Shown one piece after another: positions 40,990-50,396 of a DNA stretch of 57,800 bases. The stretch's first letter is position 1, and each line of letters starts with the position of its first letter. Below the pieces are notes generated by a model, which made no database searches, was not told the DNA's origin, and saw only the letters and a list, made by a program, of their open reading frames with translations. Origin of the DNA: Ensifer sp. IC4062 (lineage in GTDB: Bacteria; Pseudomonadota; Alphaproteobacteria; Rhizobiales; Rhizobiaceae); assembly GCF_020193575.1 (NCBI RefSeq), contig NZ_JADYVD010000050.1, positions 1 to 57,800 of the forward strand. Direction: 5' to 3'. The translations under genes and the position numbers were made by a program.

Positions 40990-43464
40990 CTACTTTCCCG
41001 CCTCGGACAACTGAGGCAGATCCCTGGCGAAAGCATCTATTTCCGCCCATGGATCGCCGGACGTGACCAGGAGGCCAGGCAGCGAAGAATAGTTCAAATC
41101 CTCCGGAGCGTCGATAGATTCAAGATCGCTCCAGCTTACCGGGGTTGAGGCCGGCAAATTCGTCCTCGCGCGAAGCGAGTAGGGGGCGGCTGCCGTGTGG
41201 CTGCGCGCGTTGCGATGGAAGTCGATGAAGATCCGCCTGATGCGGTTTTCCTTGCCCATCGTCGTGGTGAAGACCTCGGGCGCGGTCGCAGCGAGGCGCG
41301 TGGCGATCGCGCTCGTTGCTTGATGCACCTTTTTCCAGTTGAGTTTCGGCGCGATCGGCACGACCACGTGGACGCCCCTGCCGCCAGATGTCTTGACAAA
41401 GGGAACGAGGTCAAGCGCCTCCAGCTCGCCGCGCACATGGACGGCGGCCTCGACCACCTCGCGCCAGGTGATGCCTTCGCCGGGGTCGAGGTCAAAGACG
41501 ACGCGGTCGGCCTTTTCGAGCCGCTTGCTAACGGTCCCCCAGGTGTGAAATTCGACGACGCCGAACTGCGCGAGCGCGAGATAGCCCTTGGCGTCTCCCA
41601 CCGAAAGATAGGATTTCGTCTCGCCTTCCGAGTTGGTCGATTGAAAGGTTTCCACCGAGGCCGGCATGCCGGTGAAGGGATGGCGTTGGAAGAAGCAGTC
41701 CTGGGCTCTTCCCGTCGGGCAGCGTACCAGCGAGACCGGGCGGTTGAGGATGTGGGGCAGCATGAAATCGCCGACGAGCGCATAGTAGACGGCGATGTCG
41801 AGCTTGGTGGGGCCGGACTTTCCGAAAAGGCGGCGCGTGGGATTGGTGATCGAGATGCTGGCGAGATCGGCGTCCGAAATCAGCCGCTTTCGCTGCGGCG
41901 CGGCGGGCGTCGACAGTTCGATTTCGCGGAGCCCCTTGAACACGGCATGGCGAAGCACATTGTCGGCCGTGCGGTTGCCATAGTGGATATGCGCCCACAA
42001 CACGGGCCGGACCCAGACGATCTCCTTTGGCCCACCCTCGAGTTTTGCCGCGCCGGCTCGAAGCGGCTCCAGCCGCGCAAGCAATTCTTCCGCCGTCTGC
42101 GCGTCAAACCCGGTTCCTACCTTGCCCCGATATTGCAGCTCGCCCTCGACCCATTCGCCGAGCGCAAGCGCAGCAAGTCCCTCCGCCGCCTCCGAGGTGG
42201 TGTATCCGGCGATCACGAAGTCGTCCGGCTGGAGCGCCTTGGTCTTGGTCCAGGTTTTCGACCGGCCGCTCTGGTAGGGCGCCGACGCGCGCTTGGAGAT
42301 GATGCCTTCAAGCCCCATTTCCGACGCCCGGTCGTAAAGCGTTCGCCCGTCGCCAGGCACATGGTCGCTGAACTGAATGGCAGAACGTGCAGAGACATGT
42401 GCGGACAGCAATTGCGCGAGCAGCGCCTTGCGCTTTTCGAGCGGAGTAGCCAGTAGACTCCAGCCATCGAGGTGCAGAAGATCGAAGGCATAGAAAACAA
42501 GCTTGTTGCCTGCGCCACTCGAAAGTGCCTCCTGCAACAGCGAGAAACGGCTGATTCCTTGGTCGTCGGGAACGATGATTTCGCCGTCGATAATGGCCTC
42601 ACGGCATGGTAGCCGCCTGAAGGCCTCCGGAAGGTCGCCGTAGCGCTTCGTCCAGTCGAGGCCGCCACGGGTGATAAGACGCACTTCGCCGTCCGTGATG
42701 CGCGCCATCGTTCGGTAGCCGTCGAACTTGATCTCATGGAGCCAGTCGCCGCTCTCGGTGCCGCCACCCGGCGGCCTGTCAGCAGGCGTCGCAAGCTGCG
42801 GTTCGATGCGCGCGGGTGCTGCACCTTTTACGGCGCCCGGTAGTGCGCCCGGATTGAGCTTGACCGGCTTGACCGATTTGGCCGGTGGTTTCGGCTTCTC
42901 CACCAGTTCCTCGATCCGCCGTCCGGATTTGACGCTTTCGGGGCGCGCGGTGAGGATGTCGACCGTGGCGTCGGCGGCGATGTCGCGTTCCTTGAACAGA
43001 AGCCAATTGCGCTGGTCTTCATCGCCGGGCTTGGGTTTCAGCCGCGCCAGCATCCAGCCGCCATTGAGCTTTTCGCCCGCAAGGCGGAACTTGAAGGCGC
43101 CCGTCTGCAAGCTCTTCTCTATGTCGTCCATCGGCGCCCACACGCCCGTGTCCCAAACGATCATCGGGCCGCCGCCATACTCGCCTTCGGGGATAACACC
43201 CTCGAAGTCGATGTATTCCAGCGGGTGATCCTCCGTCTCGACCGCGAGCCGCTTGTCGGCCGGATTGAGCGATGGCCCCCTCGGGACCGCCCAGCTTTTG
43301 AGCACGTCCCCCACTTGCAGCCTCAGGTCGTAGTGGTCGGCCGTCGCATGATGTTTGTGGACGACAAAGCGGTTACCGCTCTCACCGGCAAGGCTGCCGG
43401 GCGGCTCCGACGTTTTCGAAAAATCCCTTTTCTTGCGATAGACCTGTAGCTTCGACGTCGCCAT
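40990..43464 (-). CDS. ligD: Multifunctional DNA ligase D
   Basis: An 824-aa LigD with domains in the order phosphoesterase, ligase, polymerase. The 3'-phosphoesterase is at about 20-175 (FVVHKHHATADHYDLRL, His36/38/39/44). The ATP-dependent ligase spans about 225-520 with the adenylated Lys246 in EIKFDGYRT and ERKA-type downstream motifs. The primase-like polymerase fills the last 290 residues (VVFDLDPGEGITW with catalytic Asp residues, TSGGRGVHVVVPI). All catalytic motifs seem intact. It is the first gene of the operon ligD-ku-BRCT/TPR-hydrolase-xth and performs end processing, gap filling and sealing with Ku. Confidence 0.95.
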   Translation of the reverse strand: MATSKLQVYRKKRDFSKTSEPPGSLAGESGNRFVVHKHHATADHYDLRLQVGDVLKSWAVPRGPSLNPADKRLAVETEDHPLEYIDFEGVIPEGEYGGGPMIVWDTGVWAPMDDIEKSLQTGAFKFRLAGEKLNGGWMLARLKPKPGDEDQRNWLLFKERDIAADATVDILTARPESVKSGRRIEELVEKPKPPAKSVKPVKLNPGALPGAVKGAAPARIEPQLATPADRPPGGGTESGDWLHEIKFDGYRTMARITDGEVRLITRGGLDWTKRYGDLPEAFRRLPCREAIIDGEIIVPDDQGISRFSLLQEALSSGAGNKLVFYAFDLLHLDGWSLLATPLEKRKALLAQLLSAHVSARSAIQFSDHVPGDGRTLYDRASEMGLEGIISKRASAPYQSGRSKTWTKTKALQPDDFVIAGYTTSEAAEGLAALALGEWVEGELQYRGKVGTGFDAQTAEELLARLEPLRAGAAKLEGGPKEIVWVRPVLWAHIHYGNRTADNVLRHAVFKGLREIELSTPAAPQRKRLISDADLASISITNPTRRLFGKSGPTKLDIAVYYALVGDFMLPHILNRPVSLVRCPTGRAQDCFFQRHPFTGMPASVETFQSTNSEGETKSYLSVGDAKGYLALAQFGVVEFHTWGTVSKRLEKADRVVFDLDPGEGITWREVVEAAVHVRGELEALDLVPFVKTSGGRGVHVVVPIAPKLNWKKVHQATSAIATRLAATAPEVFTTTMGKENRIRRIFIDFHRNARSHTAAAPYSLRARTNLPASTPVSWSDLESIDAPEDLNYSSLPGLLVTSGDPWAEIDAFARDLPQLSEAGK

Positions 43465-43559
43465 TTCCCTACGCTATGGCTTATAGGGCGAACCCGCAAT
43501 ATGACGTGCAAGCCATCGCGGTAAGCACGCGCTGAACATCGAGGGAGGGGGAAGCGGAG

Positions 43560-44135
43560 ATGGGAGAAGACCATCGCTGGTTGAACGAGCCAGCTAGCTG
43601 GCAAGGCGACCAAAAGGCGCTGTCGCTCACGACGGACGGCAATACGGATTTCTGGCGCGAGACATTCTACGGGTTCATTCGCGACAACGGCCACGCCTAT
43701 CTCCGGTCGGTTTCCGGCGATTTCACCGCATCCGCCACGATCAAGGGCGCCTACGAGCAACTCTACGACCAGGCCGGGCTGATGCTTCGGCTCGATCAAG
43801 AGAACTGGATCAAGTGCGGCATCGAATATACCGACGGGCTGATGCATTTCAGTGTCGTCGTCACGCGTGGCGTTTCGGACTGGTCGGTTATTCCCCTCCA
43901 CGATGTGACGCCATCCGACGCGATCGAGGTGCGGGTGACGCGCCATGGCGACGCCGTACGGGTGCAGTTCCGCTTCGGCGGCGCACCCTGGCAGATGGCG
44001 CGGCTTTGCCCGTTTTCAGCGGCGGATGCGGAGATCGGTGTCATGGCCTGCTCCCCGGAACGCGCAGGCTTCGCAGCAAACTTCTGCGACTTTAGCGTTG
44101 GCCCACCGATTGCCCGTGCGCTGCACGAGGATTGA
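43560..44135 (+). CDS. DUF1349 protein (concanavalin-like fold)
   Basis: A 191-aa protein of the DUF1349 family: ALSLTTDGNTDFWRETFYGF at the start, DQAGLMLRLDQENWIKCGIEYTDG in the middle and AEIGVMACSPERAGFAANF at the end. The family has a concanavalin A-like beta-sandwich and is related to yeast Ree1, linked to enolase regulation; bacterial function is unknown. GGAGGGGAAG upstream of the ATG. It is divergent from ligD across 95 bp; a functional link to end joining is not evident. Confidence 0.87.
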   Translation: MGEDHRWLNEPASWQGDQKALSLTTDGNTDFWRETFYGFIRDNGHAYLRSVSGDFTASATIKGAYEQLYDQAGLMLRLDQENWIKCGIEYTDGLMHFSVVVTRGVSDWSVIPLHDVTPSDAIEVRVTRHGDAVRVQFRFGGAPWQMARLCPFSAADAEIGVMACSPERAGFAANFCDFSVGPPIARALHED

Positions 44136-44199
44136 TGGCGGGGTGTGCAGAAAGCGGGAAGCGGTTCCGTCCGGAACTGCGTAGGTTCCGGGAGTTAGA

Positions 44200-45186
44200 T
44201 CATTTCCCATTTAACGGATGGGAACGATCCCACCACTTGAGCACCCGCATCGCCCGTAGCGTCACCCAGCGTGAGGGCTTGCCTGGCCCTTCGTCGACCT
44301 CGAACCACACTCGCCCCGTCGGGCTCCAGTCGAGCGGCCAGGTGCCGTCTTCCAAGCGTCTGGAACGCACGTGCTCGATGGCGTCCACTAGTCGGGGATC
44401 GGGGCCGGCGCCGGTAAGCATCGCGGAGGAGCGGAAATAGTCGAGGGCACGCATGACGTCGTAGCGCCAACGGTTCGGGTGCACGAAGCAAAGGAACCGC
44501 TCGTCTGCCGGTTGACCCGTACTGAGACGGCGGAAGAGATTGCGCTCCAGCAGGAATTCCTCGCCCGACCTGCGCGCCTCCTTGGATAGAGGCGTGCCCC
44601 CAGTGGCTCTCTCATACTCCAGCAGCCCTTCCAGCACGTTGATCGTGCTCGCGAAGGACGATCGGAGCGAGCCGTTGATCCTCTCACAGTTCCAGCCGCC
44701 ATCGTCGAGACGCTCGCCTATCAGCCTATCGACAATAGGCGAGACGTCGACCCCGAAATACGCGCCATCGGCAACGGTCCGGCCGTTGATACACTCCTCG
44801 ACTTCGCCCTCCCAGTAAGGCTGGCCGCCTTCATCCCAGCGGGAGTTGGCGCCGATCAATTCGACGGTTCGCCTGGCGCGGTCCGACGAGGGATCGAGAC
44901 CGAACTCGCGAAGCTGCGACAGCGAAAAGCAAGTCGCCGTCCATGGCTGGCCGTGCTCCGACCACTCGCGAGGGTCGAAACCCGCGGGAACAAAGGCTCC
45001 ACCCGCCCATTGCCCATCCGTGTCCTGGAAAGAGAGAAGCTTGGCTCCCCAGCCGTCGATCTCGACTCTGGCCCGCTCCGCCCTCCACTCCGGCTCCGGG
45101 ACCTCGAGCAGGTCGCGCATTACCTGCCATCGGATCGACGGATCCGAGTCGAGAAGCCATTCGATCACCGGGCCAGGGTCAGTCAT
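44200..45186 (-). CDS. Squalene-cyclase-like (alpha-toroid) protein
   Basis: A 328-aa all-helical protein with repeats resembling the QW motifs of prenyltransferase/squalene-oxidocyclase barrels: FQDTDGQWAGGAFVP, ERLDDGGWNCER and RRLEDGTWPLDWSP. It lacks the DxDD cyclisation motif and is half the length of squalene-hopene cyclase, so it is unlikely to be a cyclase itself. Similar short proteins are annotated squalene cyclase in many soil bacteria without known function. Single gene, convergent with DUF1349. Confidence 0.7.
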   Translation of the reverse strand: MTDPGPVIEWLLDSDPSIRWQVMRDLLEVPEPEWRAERARVEIDGWGAKLLSFQDTDGQWAGGAFVPAGFDPREWSEHGQPWTATCFSLSQLREFGLDPSSDRARRTVELIGANSRWDEGGQPYWEGEVEECINGRTVADGAYFGVDVSPIVDRLIGERLDDGGWNCERINGSLRSSFASTINVLEGLLEYERATGGTPLSKEARRSGEEFLLERNLFRRLSTGQPADERFLCFVHPNRWRYDVMRALDYFRSSAMLTGAGPDPRLVDAIEHVRSRRLEDGTWPLDWSPTGRVWFEVDEGPGKPSRWVTLRAMRVLKWWDRSHPLNGK

Positions 45187-45290
45187 GATGCGAGCCTATC
45201 AGAAGGTCGGGTCGATTGCTCGCTTGTAATCACTTCAACGGAACTGCGCCAGCCGATGAAATTGTGGGAAAGGTCCTCGGCACCAAGCTC

Positions 45291-46346
45291 CTACGCGATC
45301 GCGCGCGGTGTCAGGCTGATCGGCCGGCAGGACTCGCGGATCATCAGGCGGCCCTGCAGCACGAGCCGGCGCGGTATCTCCGGGCTCTTGCCTGAAAGAC
45401 GGTCGAGAATCAGTTGCGCCGCCTGCTCGCCGATCGCCTGAACGGGCTGGGCGATCGTCGTCAGATGCGGCTGGAACACGTCCGCCCAGGGGAAATCGTC
45501 GAAGCTCGCGACGGAGACGTCTTCCGGGCATTTGAGACCGATGTCGCGGATCGCCTTCATCACGCCGATGACCATCAGGTTGTTGGCGGAAAAGATGGCG
45601 CTCGGTCTTTCGGTGCTCGCAAGCAGTTGCATCGTCGCCTTGTAGGCGTCTTTCTCGCGGAAATTACCGAACCGCACGAGGTCTTCCTCGTAGGGCAGAT
45701 TGGCCGCTTCCAATGCGGCCTTGTAGCCAGCAAGGCGCTCTCGACCCGTCGATGTCTCGAGCGAGCCCGAAATATAGCCGATGCGGCGATGTCCGAGGCC
45801 GAGCATGTAGTGGGTCGCATCCTGAACCGCACGGCGGTTGTCGAGCACGACGGCATCGGTGTCGATTCCGTCCAAGAGCCTGTCGATCAAAACGGTCGGC
45901 AGATTGGCGCTGCCAATGATGCGCTTCAGCGTCTCGTCGTCTCCGGCGGGGGCGATGATCAATCCGTCCACACTGCGATCGATCAAGAGCTCGATCTGTT
46001 CATCCTGCATGTCGACGTCCTCGTCGTTGCAGCAGAGCATCACCGCGTAGCCGGCGCGATGGAGGACATCCTGGATTACTGCCACGACATCGGTGAAAAA
46101 CGGGTTCGTGATATCGGCCACCATCAGCCCGACCGTGCGCGTGGTCCCGAGCTTGAGGCTGCGGGCGATCGCATTGCGCTTGTAGCCGATGACCTGGATC
46201 GCCTCTTCGATGCGGCCGCGCAGTTCGGGGCTGACGGGCGCAGACCCGTTTATCACCGCAGAAACTGTCGCCACGGAGACGCTCGCTGCCTTCGCGACGT
46301 CGAGCATCGTGGGTGCGCTGGATTTTCGGGAACGACGGCGCTGCAT
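45291..46346 (-). CDS. LacI-family regulator of the sugar ABC transporter
   Basis: A 351-aa LacI-type repressor. The helix-turn-helix TMLDVAKAASVSVATVSAVI with hinge helix ARSLKLGTTRTVGL is at the N-terminus, followed by a periplasmic-binding-protein-like sensor with NPFFTDVVAVIQDVL and VSVASFDDFPWAD. Divergent from the ABC genes at 46529. A LacI-type operator lies 7 bp upstream of its start and another in front of the ABC genes, so it likely represses both directions until a sugar binds. Confidence 0.92.
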   Translation of the reverse strand: MQRRRSRKSSAPTMLDVAKAASVSVATVSAVINGSAPVSPELRGRIEEAIQVIGYKRNAIARSLKLGTTRTVGLMVADITNPFFTDVVAVIQDVLHRAGYAVMLCCNDEDVDMQDEQIELLIDRSVDGLIIAPAGDDETLKRIIGSANLPTVLIDRLLDGIDTDAVVLDNRRAVQDATHYMLGLGHRRIGYISGSLETSTGRERLAGYKAALEAANLPYEEDLVRFGNFREKDAYKATMQLLASTERPSAIFSANNLMVIGVMKAIRDIGLKCPEDVSVASFDDFPWADVFQPHLTTIAQPVQAIGEQAAQLILDRLSGKSPEIPRRLVLQGRLMIRESCRPISLTPRAIA

Positions 46347-46352
46347 CTTTGA

Positions 46353-46366
46353 TCAAAACGTTTCGA
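46353..46366. promoter_or_regulatory. LacI-type operator at the regulator start
   Basis: TCAAAACGTTTCGA, a CG-centred near-palindrome (one mismatch to TCGAAACGTTTCGA), located just upstream of the LacI start. It nearly duplicates the site at 46452 and implies autoregulation. Confidence 0.6.
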
Positions 46367-46451
46367 AACACGGCTGGAACGAACCTTATGTGAGCAAGGG
46401 ATTTTGTGCAATAGGCGCGATGCAGCGGCATTTTGTAGCCGCTTGACATAG

Positions 46452-46465
46452 TCGAAACGTTTAGA
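46452..46465. promoter_or_regulatory. LacI-type operator in the ABC promoter
   Basis: TCGAAACGTTTAGA, a second CG-centred palindrome with one mismatch, immediately after a TTGACA box (46443-46448) and 64 bp upstream of the ABC ATPase start. Occupancy would block the ABC promoter. The -10 box is not clear. Confidence 0.6.
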
Positions 46466-46528
46466 ATAGGCTGCGCAAAAGATGCGAATTGATCGTCGGA
46501 TATCGGTGGTGGGGAGGCCGCCAATGTC

Positions 46529-48118
46529 ATGCGCGATGATAACGCGATTTCGCCTCATTCAGGTCCGCAGAGCGGCGCTGAGCGCGTCGTTCTGACGGCC
46601 GAAGGCGCTTCGAAATCCTTCGGGGGCGTCGCGGCGCTCAGGGATGTGCGCTTCGATCTGCGCGCCGGCGAAATCCACGCCCTCATGGGCGAAAACGGCG
46701 CCGGCAAATCGACGCTGATGAAGATCCTTTCCGGCGTTTATCCCGAGTACGACGGTCTCGTACGCGTCGATGGCATGCCTGTGCGCTTTTCGACAGTCAG
46801 GGACGCTGAAGCGGCCGGGATCGCCATCATCCATCAGGAGCTGAACCTCGTTCCGGAGCTCCGCGTCGCCGATAACATCTTTCTCGGCCGCGAACGGGTG
46901 ATCGCCGGCCTCTTCGTCGATCGCAAGGCAAGCCTCGATGCGTCGCGCGTGCTGCTCCGGCGCCTCGGCATCGATCTCGACCCCGAGGCGCGCGTCAGTC
47001 AGCTGAGAGTCGGGGAGCAGCAGCTTGTCGAGATTGCCAAGGCGCTCTCGCTTGAGGCGCGCATTCTCATCATGGACGAACCGACCTCGGCGCTTTCCCC
47101 CGGCGAGTGCCAGCGGCTTTTCAAGATCATGCGGCAGCTCGCTGCCGATGGCGTCGGCATCATCTATATTTCCCATCGCATCGACGAGGTGATGCATTTG
47201 AGCGACCGCACCACCGTTTTTCGCGATGGCCGCCACGTCTGGACCCGACCGAGGGCCGACCTCGATGAAGAGACGGTCATCGCCGCCATGGTGGGGCGCA
47301 GCCTGCTGGACGCAGAGCGTGTCGAGCGATCGACGCAGGGCGGTCCCGTGTTGTCGGTGCGTGGTCTCTCACTTTCGACGTCGAGCCGGCGCGGCTGGCG
47401 CGATGTGCTGAAGGGCGTGAGCTTCGACGTCAAAGCGGGCGAGATCCTCGGCATCGGCGGGCTGCTTGGGGCGGGGCGCACCGAGATCCTTGAAACGATC
47501 TTCGGTTCGAGCAATGGCCGGCGCGGCGGCGAGGTCAGCCTCGATGGCACGCCGGTCGACATTCGTTCCCCGCTTGATGCGCGCCGCCTCGGTATCGCAC
47601 TCGTGACGGAAGATCGGAAAACCCAAGGGCTGCATCTCCATGACTCGATCACCGACAACGTGGCTCTGCCGCTGGTCGGTCGGCTGGCGCGTTTCGGATT
47701 GCGGTCCTTCGATGCGGAGAGTTCGCTGAGCAGGAAGGCCGTTCAGACGCTCGGTGTGCGTTGCGGCAGCATCGACCAGGTCGCCGGAACGCTCTCGGGC
47801 GGCAATCAGCAGAAGGTGGTGATCGGCAAGTGGCTTGCCACCGGGCCACGGGTGCTACTGCTCGATGAGCCGACACGCGGCATCGACGTCGGCGCGAAAC
47901 GCGAGATCTACGACCTCATCTTCGCGCTCGCGGGGGAGGGGTTGGCGATTGTGGTGGTGAGTTCCGAACTGCCGGAGCTGCTGCATCTTGCGGACCGCAT
48001 CCTGGTGATGGCGGAGGGCCGCCAGACCGGGCTAATTTCCCGGGAGGAGGCGAGCGAGGAGCGGATCATGCAGCTCGCCGCGCCGCGGGGCGGTGCGCTT
48101 GGAAGGGCCGTTGCATGA
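46529..48118 (+). CDS. Sugar ABC transporter ATP-binding protein
   Basis: A 529-aa duplicated ATPase of the ribose/xylose importer type (RbsA/MglA-like). The first half has Walker A GENGAGKST at 54-62, Q-loop HQELNLVPEL and Walker B ILIMDEPTSAL. The second half has the degenerate GGLLGAGRTE loop and signature LSGGNQQKV with LLLDEPTRGIDVG. GGGGAGG lies upstream of the ATG. It overlaps the permease by four bases and drives import of a monosaccharide or polyol; specificity is not decided by this subunit. Confidence 0.95.
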   Translation: MRDDNAISPHSGPQSGAERVVLTAEGASKSFGGVAALRDVRFDLRAGEIHALMGENGAGKSTLMKILSGVYPEYDGLVRVDGMPVRFSTVRDAEAAGIAIIHQELNLVPELRVADNIFLGRERVIAGLFVDRKASLDASRVLLRRLGIDLDPEARVSQLRVGEQQLVEIAKALSLEARILIMDEPTSALSPGECQRLFKIMRQLAADGVGIIYISHRIDEVMHLSDRTTVFRDGRHVWTRPRADLDEETVIAAMVGRSLLDAERVERSTQGGPVLSVRGLSLSTSSRRGWRDVLKGVSFDVKAGEILGIGGLLGAGRTEILETIFGSSNGRRGGEVSLDGTPVDIRSPLDARRLGIALVTEDRKTQGLHLHDSITDNVALPLVGRLARFGLRSFDAESSLSRKAVQTLGVRCGSIDQVAGTLSGGNQQKVVIGKWLATGPRVLLLDEPTRGIDVGAKREIYDLIFALAGEGLAIVVVSSELPELLHLADRILVMAEGRQTGLISREEASEERIMQLAAPRGGALGRAVA

Positions 48119-49431
48119 CATTCTTGAGACTTTTATCCCAGACGAAACTCTATTGGGGCCTGATCGCCATCTTCCTGATCGGTGTTCTCTCCTCGCCCAT
48201 GACGTCGTCGGGGAGAAACATCTTTCTTTCTTCCGGCAATCTTCTCGACGTGCTGCGGCAGGTTTCGACAACGGGTCTTGTCGCCACCGGCATGACGGCC
48301 GTCATTCTCACCGGCGGAATAGATCTCTCCGTCGGTTCGCTGATGGCGATCTGCAGCGTCGTTTGCGCCATGCTTCTGACGGTGCCTGGCGAAACGCCTG
48401 CCGTGTTCCTGGGGATTCCGGCTGTCGGATTGGCGTCGCTGCTTATCGGCGCGGTCGTCGTTCGGTTCATTTTCGTCAACATCGAAAAAACGCGGGGTGG
48501 CGTCGCCAATATCAGGGACGTCCAACTCGATCGGATGCGCGGCACGCTGCTGCCTGCAGTCGGCGGCGTCATCCTGTGCGCTCTCGTCTTGAGCTTCCTG
48601 CTGCCGCAGGTGCAGACGAAGTTCGGCGTGTTCGGGGTCCTCCTGGTCGCGCCCGCCGTAGGCTTGCTCTTCGGGGCGATCAATGGCGTGATCATCGTTG
48701 TCGGCAGGCTGCAGCCGTTCATCGTGACCCTGGCGATGATGGTGACGGCACTTGGCATCGCGCGGCTGACGGCCGGCCAGAATAATGCGGTCCTGCCGGT
48801 TTATACCGGTAGCAACGCCACCGCGAATTTTGACGTGCTTCGCCAGCTCGTCTTCGGCATCGTACCGATGCCGGGCATCTTCTTCATCGCCGCGATCATC
48901 CTTTATAGCGTCGTGCTTCGCTTCACGCCCTTCGGCCGCTACGTCTATGCGATCGGGGGTAACGAGGAGGCCGCGCGGCTCTCCGGCATCAATGCCGGGC
49001 GGGTAAAGATCGTCACCTACGCGATCTCAGGCCTGCTCGCCGGCGTCGCCGCGGTTCTCTATGTGGCGCAGTATCGGCAGGGGAAGCCGGATGCCGGCGC
49101 GGGGCTGGAGCTCGACGCGATCGCGGCTGTGGTGATCGGCGGCACGAGCCTCATGGGTGGACGTGGAAGTCTCGCCGGCACGTTCTGCGGGGTTCTGATC
49201 TTCGGTCTGCTCTCCAATATCCTGCAGCTGCACAACATCAACTCCAATCTTCAGCTGGTGCTGAAAGGCGTGATCATCATCGGCACGGTGCTCGTCCAGG
49301 AGCGCAACGCCTACGATGTGCTTACCCATTTGCGGCTGACAAGCCGCCGCCCAACGCAACGGGAAACGGCCGCGGAGGAGCGACCGTCAAGAGAGACCTT
49401 GTCTCTAACTATGGGAGGAAAGGAAGAATGA
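48115..49431 (+). CDS. Sugar ABC transporter permease
   Basis: A 438-aa permease of the BPD_transp_2 family: TGMTAVILTGGIDLSVGSLMA near residues 58-78, NGVIIVVGRLQPFIVTLAMM and YAIGGNEEAARLSGI (ATPase-contact region). It is about 100 residues longer than usual; the extra part is a segment around 115-175 containing VNIEKTRGGVANIRDVQLDR and a further helix, plus a 35-residue hydrophilic tail. Overlaps both neighbours by four bases. Forms the membrane channel of the importer with the ATPase upstream. Confidence 0.93.
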   Translation: MTFLRLLSQTKLYWGLIAIFLIGVLSSPMTSSGRNIFLSSGNLLDVLRQVSTTGLVATGMTAVILTGGIDLSVGSLMAICSVVCAMLLTVPGETPAVFLGIPAVGLASLLIGAVVVRFIFVNIEKTRGGVANIRDVQLDRMRGTLLPAVGGVILCALVLSFLLPQVQTKFGVFGVLLVAPAVGLLFGAINGVIIVVGRLQPFIVTLAMMVTALGIARLTAGQNNAVLPVYTGSNATANFDVLRQLVFGIVPMPGIFFIAAIILYSVVLRFTPFGRYVYAIGGNEEAARLSGINAGRVKIVTYAISGLLAGVAAVLYVAQYRQGKPDAGAGLELDAIAAVVIGGTSLMGGRGSLAGTFCGVLIFGLLSNILQLHNINSNLQLVLKGVIIIGTVLVQERNAYDVLTHLRLTSRRPTQRETAAEERPSRETLSLTMGGKEE

Positions 49432-50396
49432 AACGTCGTGACATCGTGAAACTGGCGGCCTTTGCGGCCGTGCTGGCGGCCACCAGCGCCCTCTTACCGG
49501 CCAAGGATGCACTCGCCCAGGACAAGAAGTGGCGCATCGGCTTCAGCCAGGCGACCACCATCGAGCCATGGCGCGCGCAGTTCAACAAGGACATCATCGC
49601 CGAAGCAGCGAAACATCCGGAAGTCGAGCTCATCGTCACGGATGGCGAGGACAAGACGGAAAAACAGGTCGCTGACGTCGAGAACCTGATCCGTCAGGAA
49701 GTCGATGCGCTACTCATTTCGCCGAAGGAATCGGCGGGTCTCACCGGCGTCGTCCAGCAGGCGATCGACGCAAAGATCCCCGTCTTTGTTCTCGACCGCA
49801 ACGTAGAGACCGATCAGTACACCCAGTTCGTCGGCGGCGACAACAAGCTGATCGGTCGGGCCGCGGGTGAATATGCGGTCGAACTGCTCGGCGGCAAGGG
49901 CAAGGCTCAGGGCAATGTCGTCGAGATCTGGGGCGGCATGGGCACGCAGCCGGCGCACGACAGGCACGATGGCTTCCATGAGTTTACCGACAAGGAACCG
50001 GGCATCAAAAACCTGCTCGACCAGCAGTCCGGCGACTGGAAGCAGGACCAAGCCTATAACATAATGGCGACGGCGCTCCGCAACAACGAGAAGATCGACC
50101 TCGTCTACGGCCACAACGATCCGATGGCCTACGGCGCCTATCTGGCGGCGAAGGACGCCGGCCGCGAGAAGGACATCAAGTTCATCGGCATCGACGCTCT
50201 GCCGGGCGAGGGTGTGACCTGGGTGAACAATGGCGAACTCACCGCGACCTTCCTCTATGCGACACCCGGTGCCGAGGGGCTCCGTCAGGCGATCAAGTTC
50301 CTGAACGGGGAAAAGGTTGAGAAGACCGTGACGCTCGACACAATGAAGGTGACGAAGGAGAACGCCGCCCAGATCATGAAGGACAACGGACTGTAA
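49428..50396 (+). CDS. Sugar ABC transporter substrate-binding protein
   Basis: A 322-aa periplasmic binding protein with signal peptide (KLAAFAAVLAATSALLPAK, cleavage near ALAQ). The mature part, beginning KKWRIGFSQATTIEPWRAQF, resembles the YtfQ/RbsB type; LDRNVETDQYTQFVGGDN and VYGHNDPMAYGAYLAAKDAG line the ligand cleft. YtfQ binds galactofuranose, but context here (tetronate genes converging) makes other polyols possible. Last gene of the ABC operon, followed by a hairpin. Confidence 0.92.
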   Translation: MKRRDIVKLAAFAAVLAATSALLPAKDALAQDKKWRIGFSQATTIEPWRAQFNKDIIAEAAKHPEVELIVTDGEDKTEKQVADVENLIRQEVDALLISPKESAGLTGVVQQAIDAKIPVFVLDRNVETDQYTQFVGGDNKLIGRAAGEYAVELLGGKGKAQGNVVEIWGGMGTQPAHDRHDGFHEFTDKEPGIKNLLDQQSGDWKQDQAYNIMATALRNNEKIDLVYGHNDPMAYGAYLAAKDAGREKDIKFIGIDALPGEGVTWVNNGELTATFLYATPGAEGLRQAIKFLNGEKVEKTVTLDTMKVTKENAAQIMKDNGL

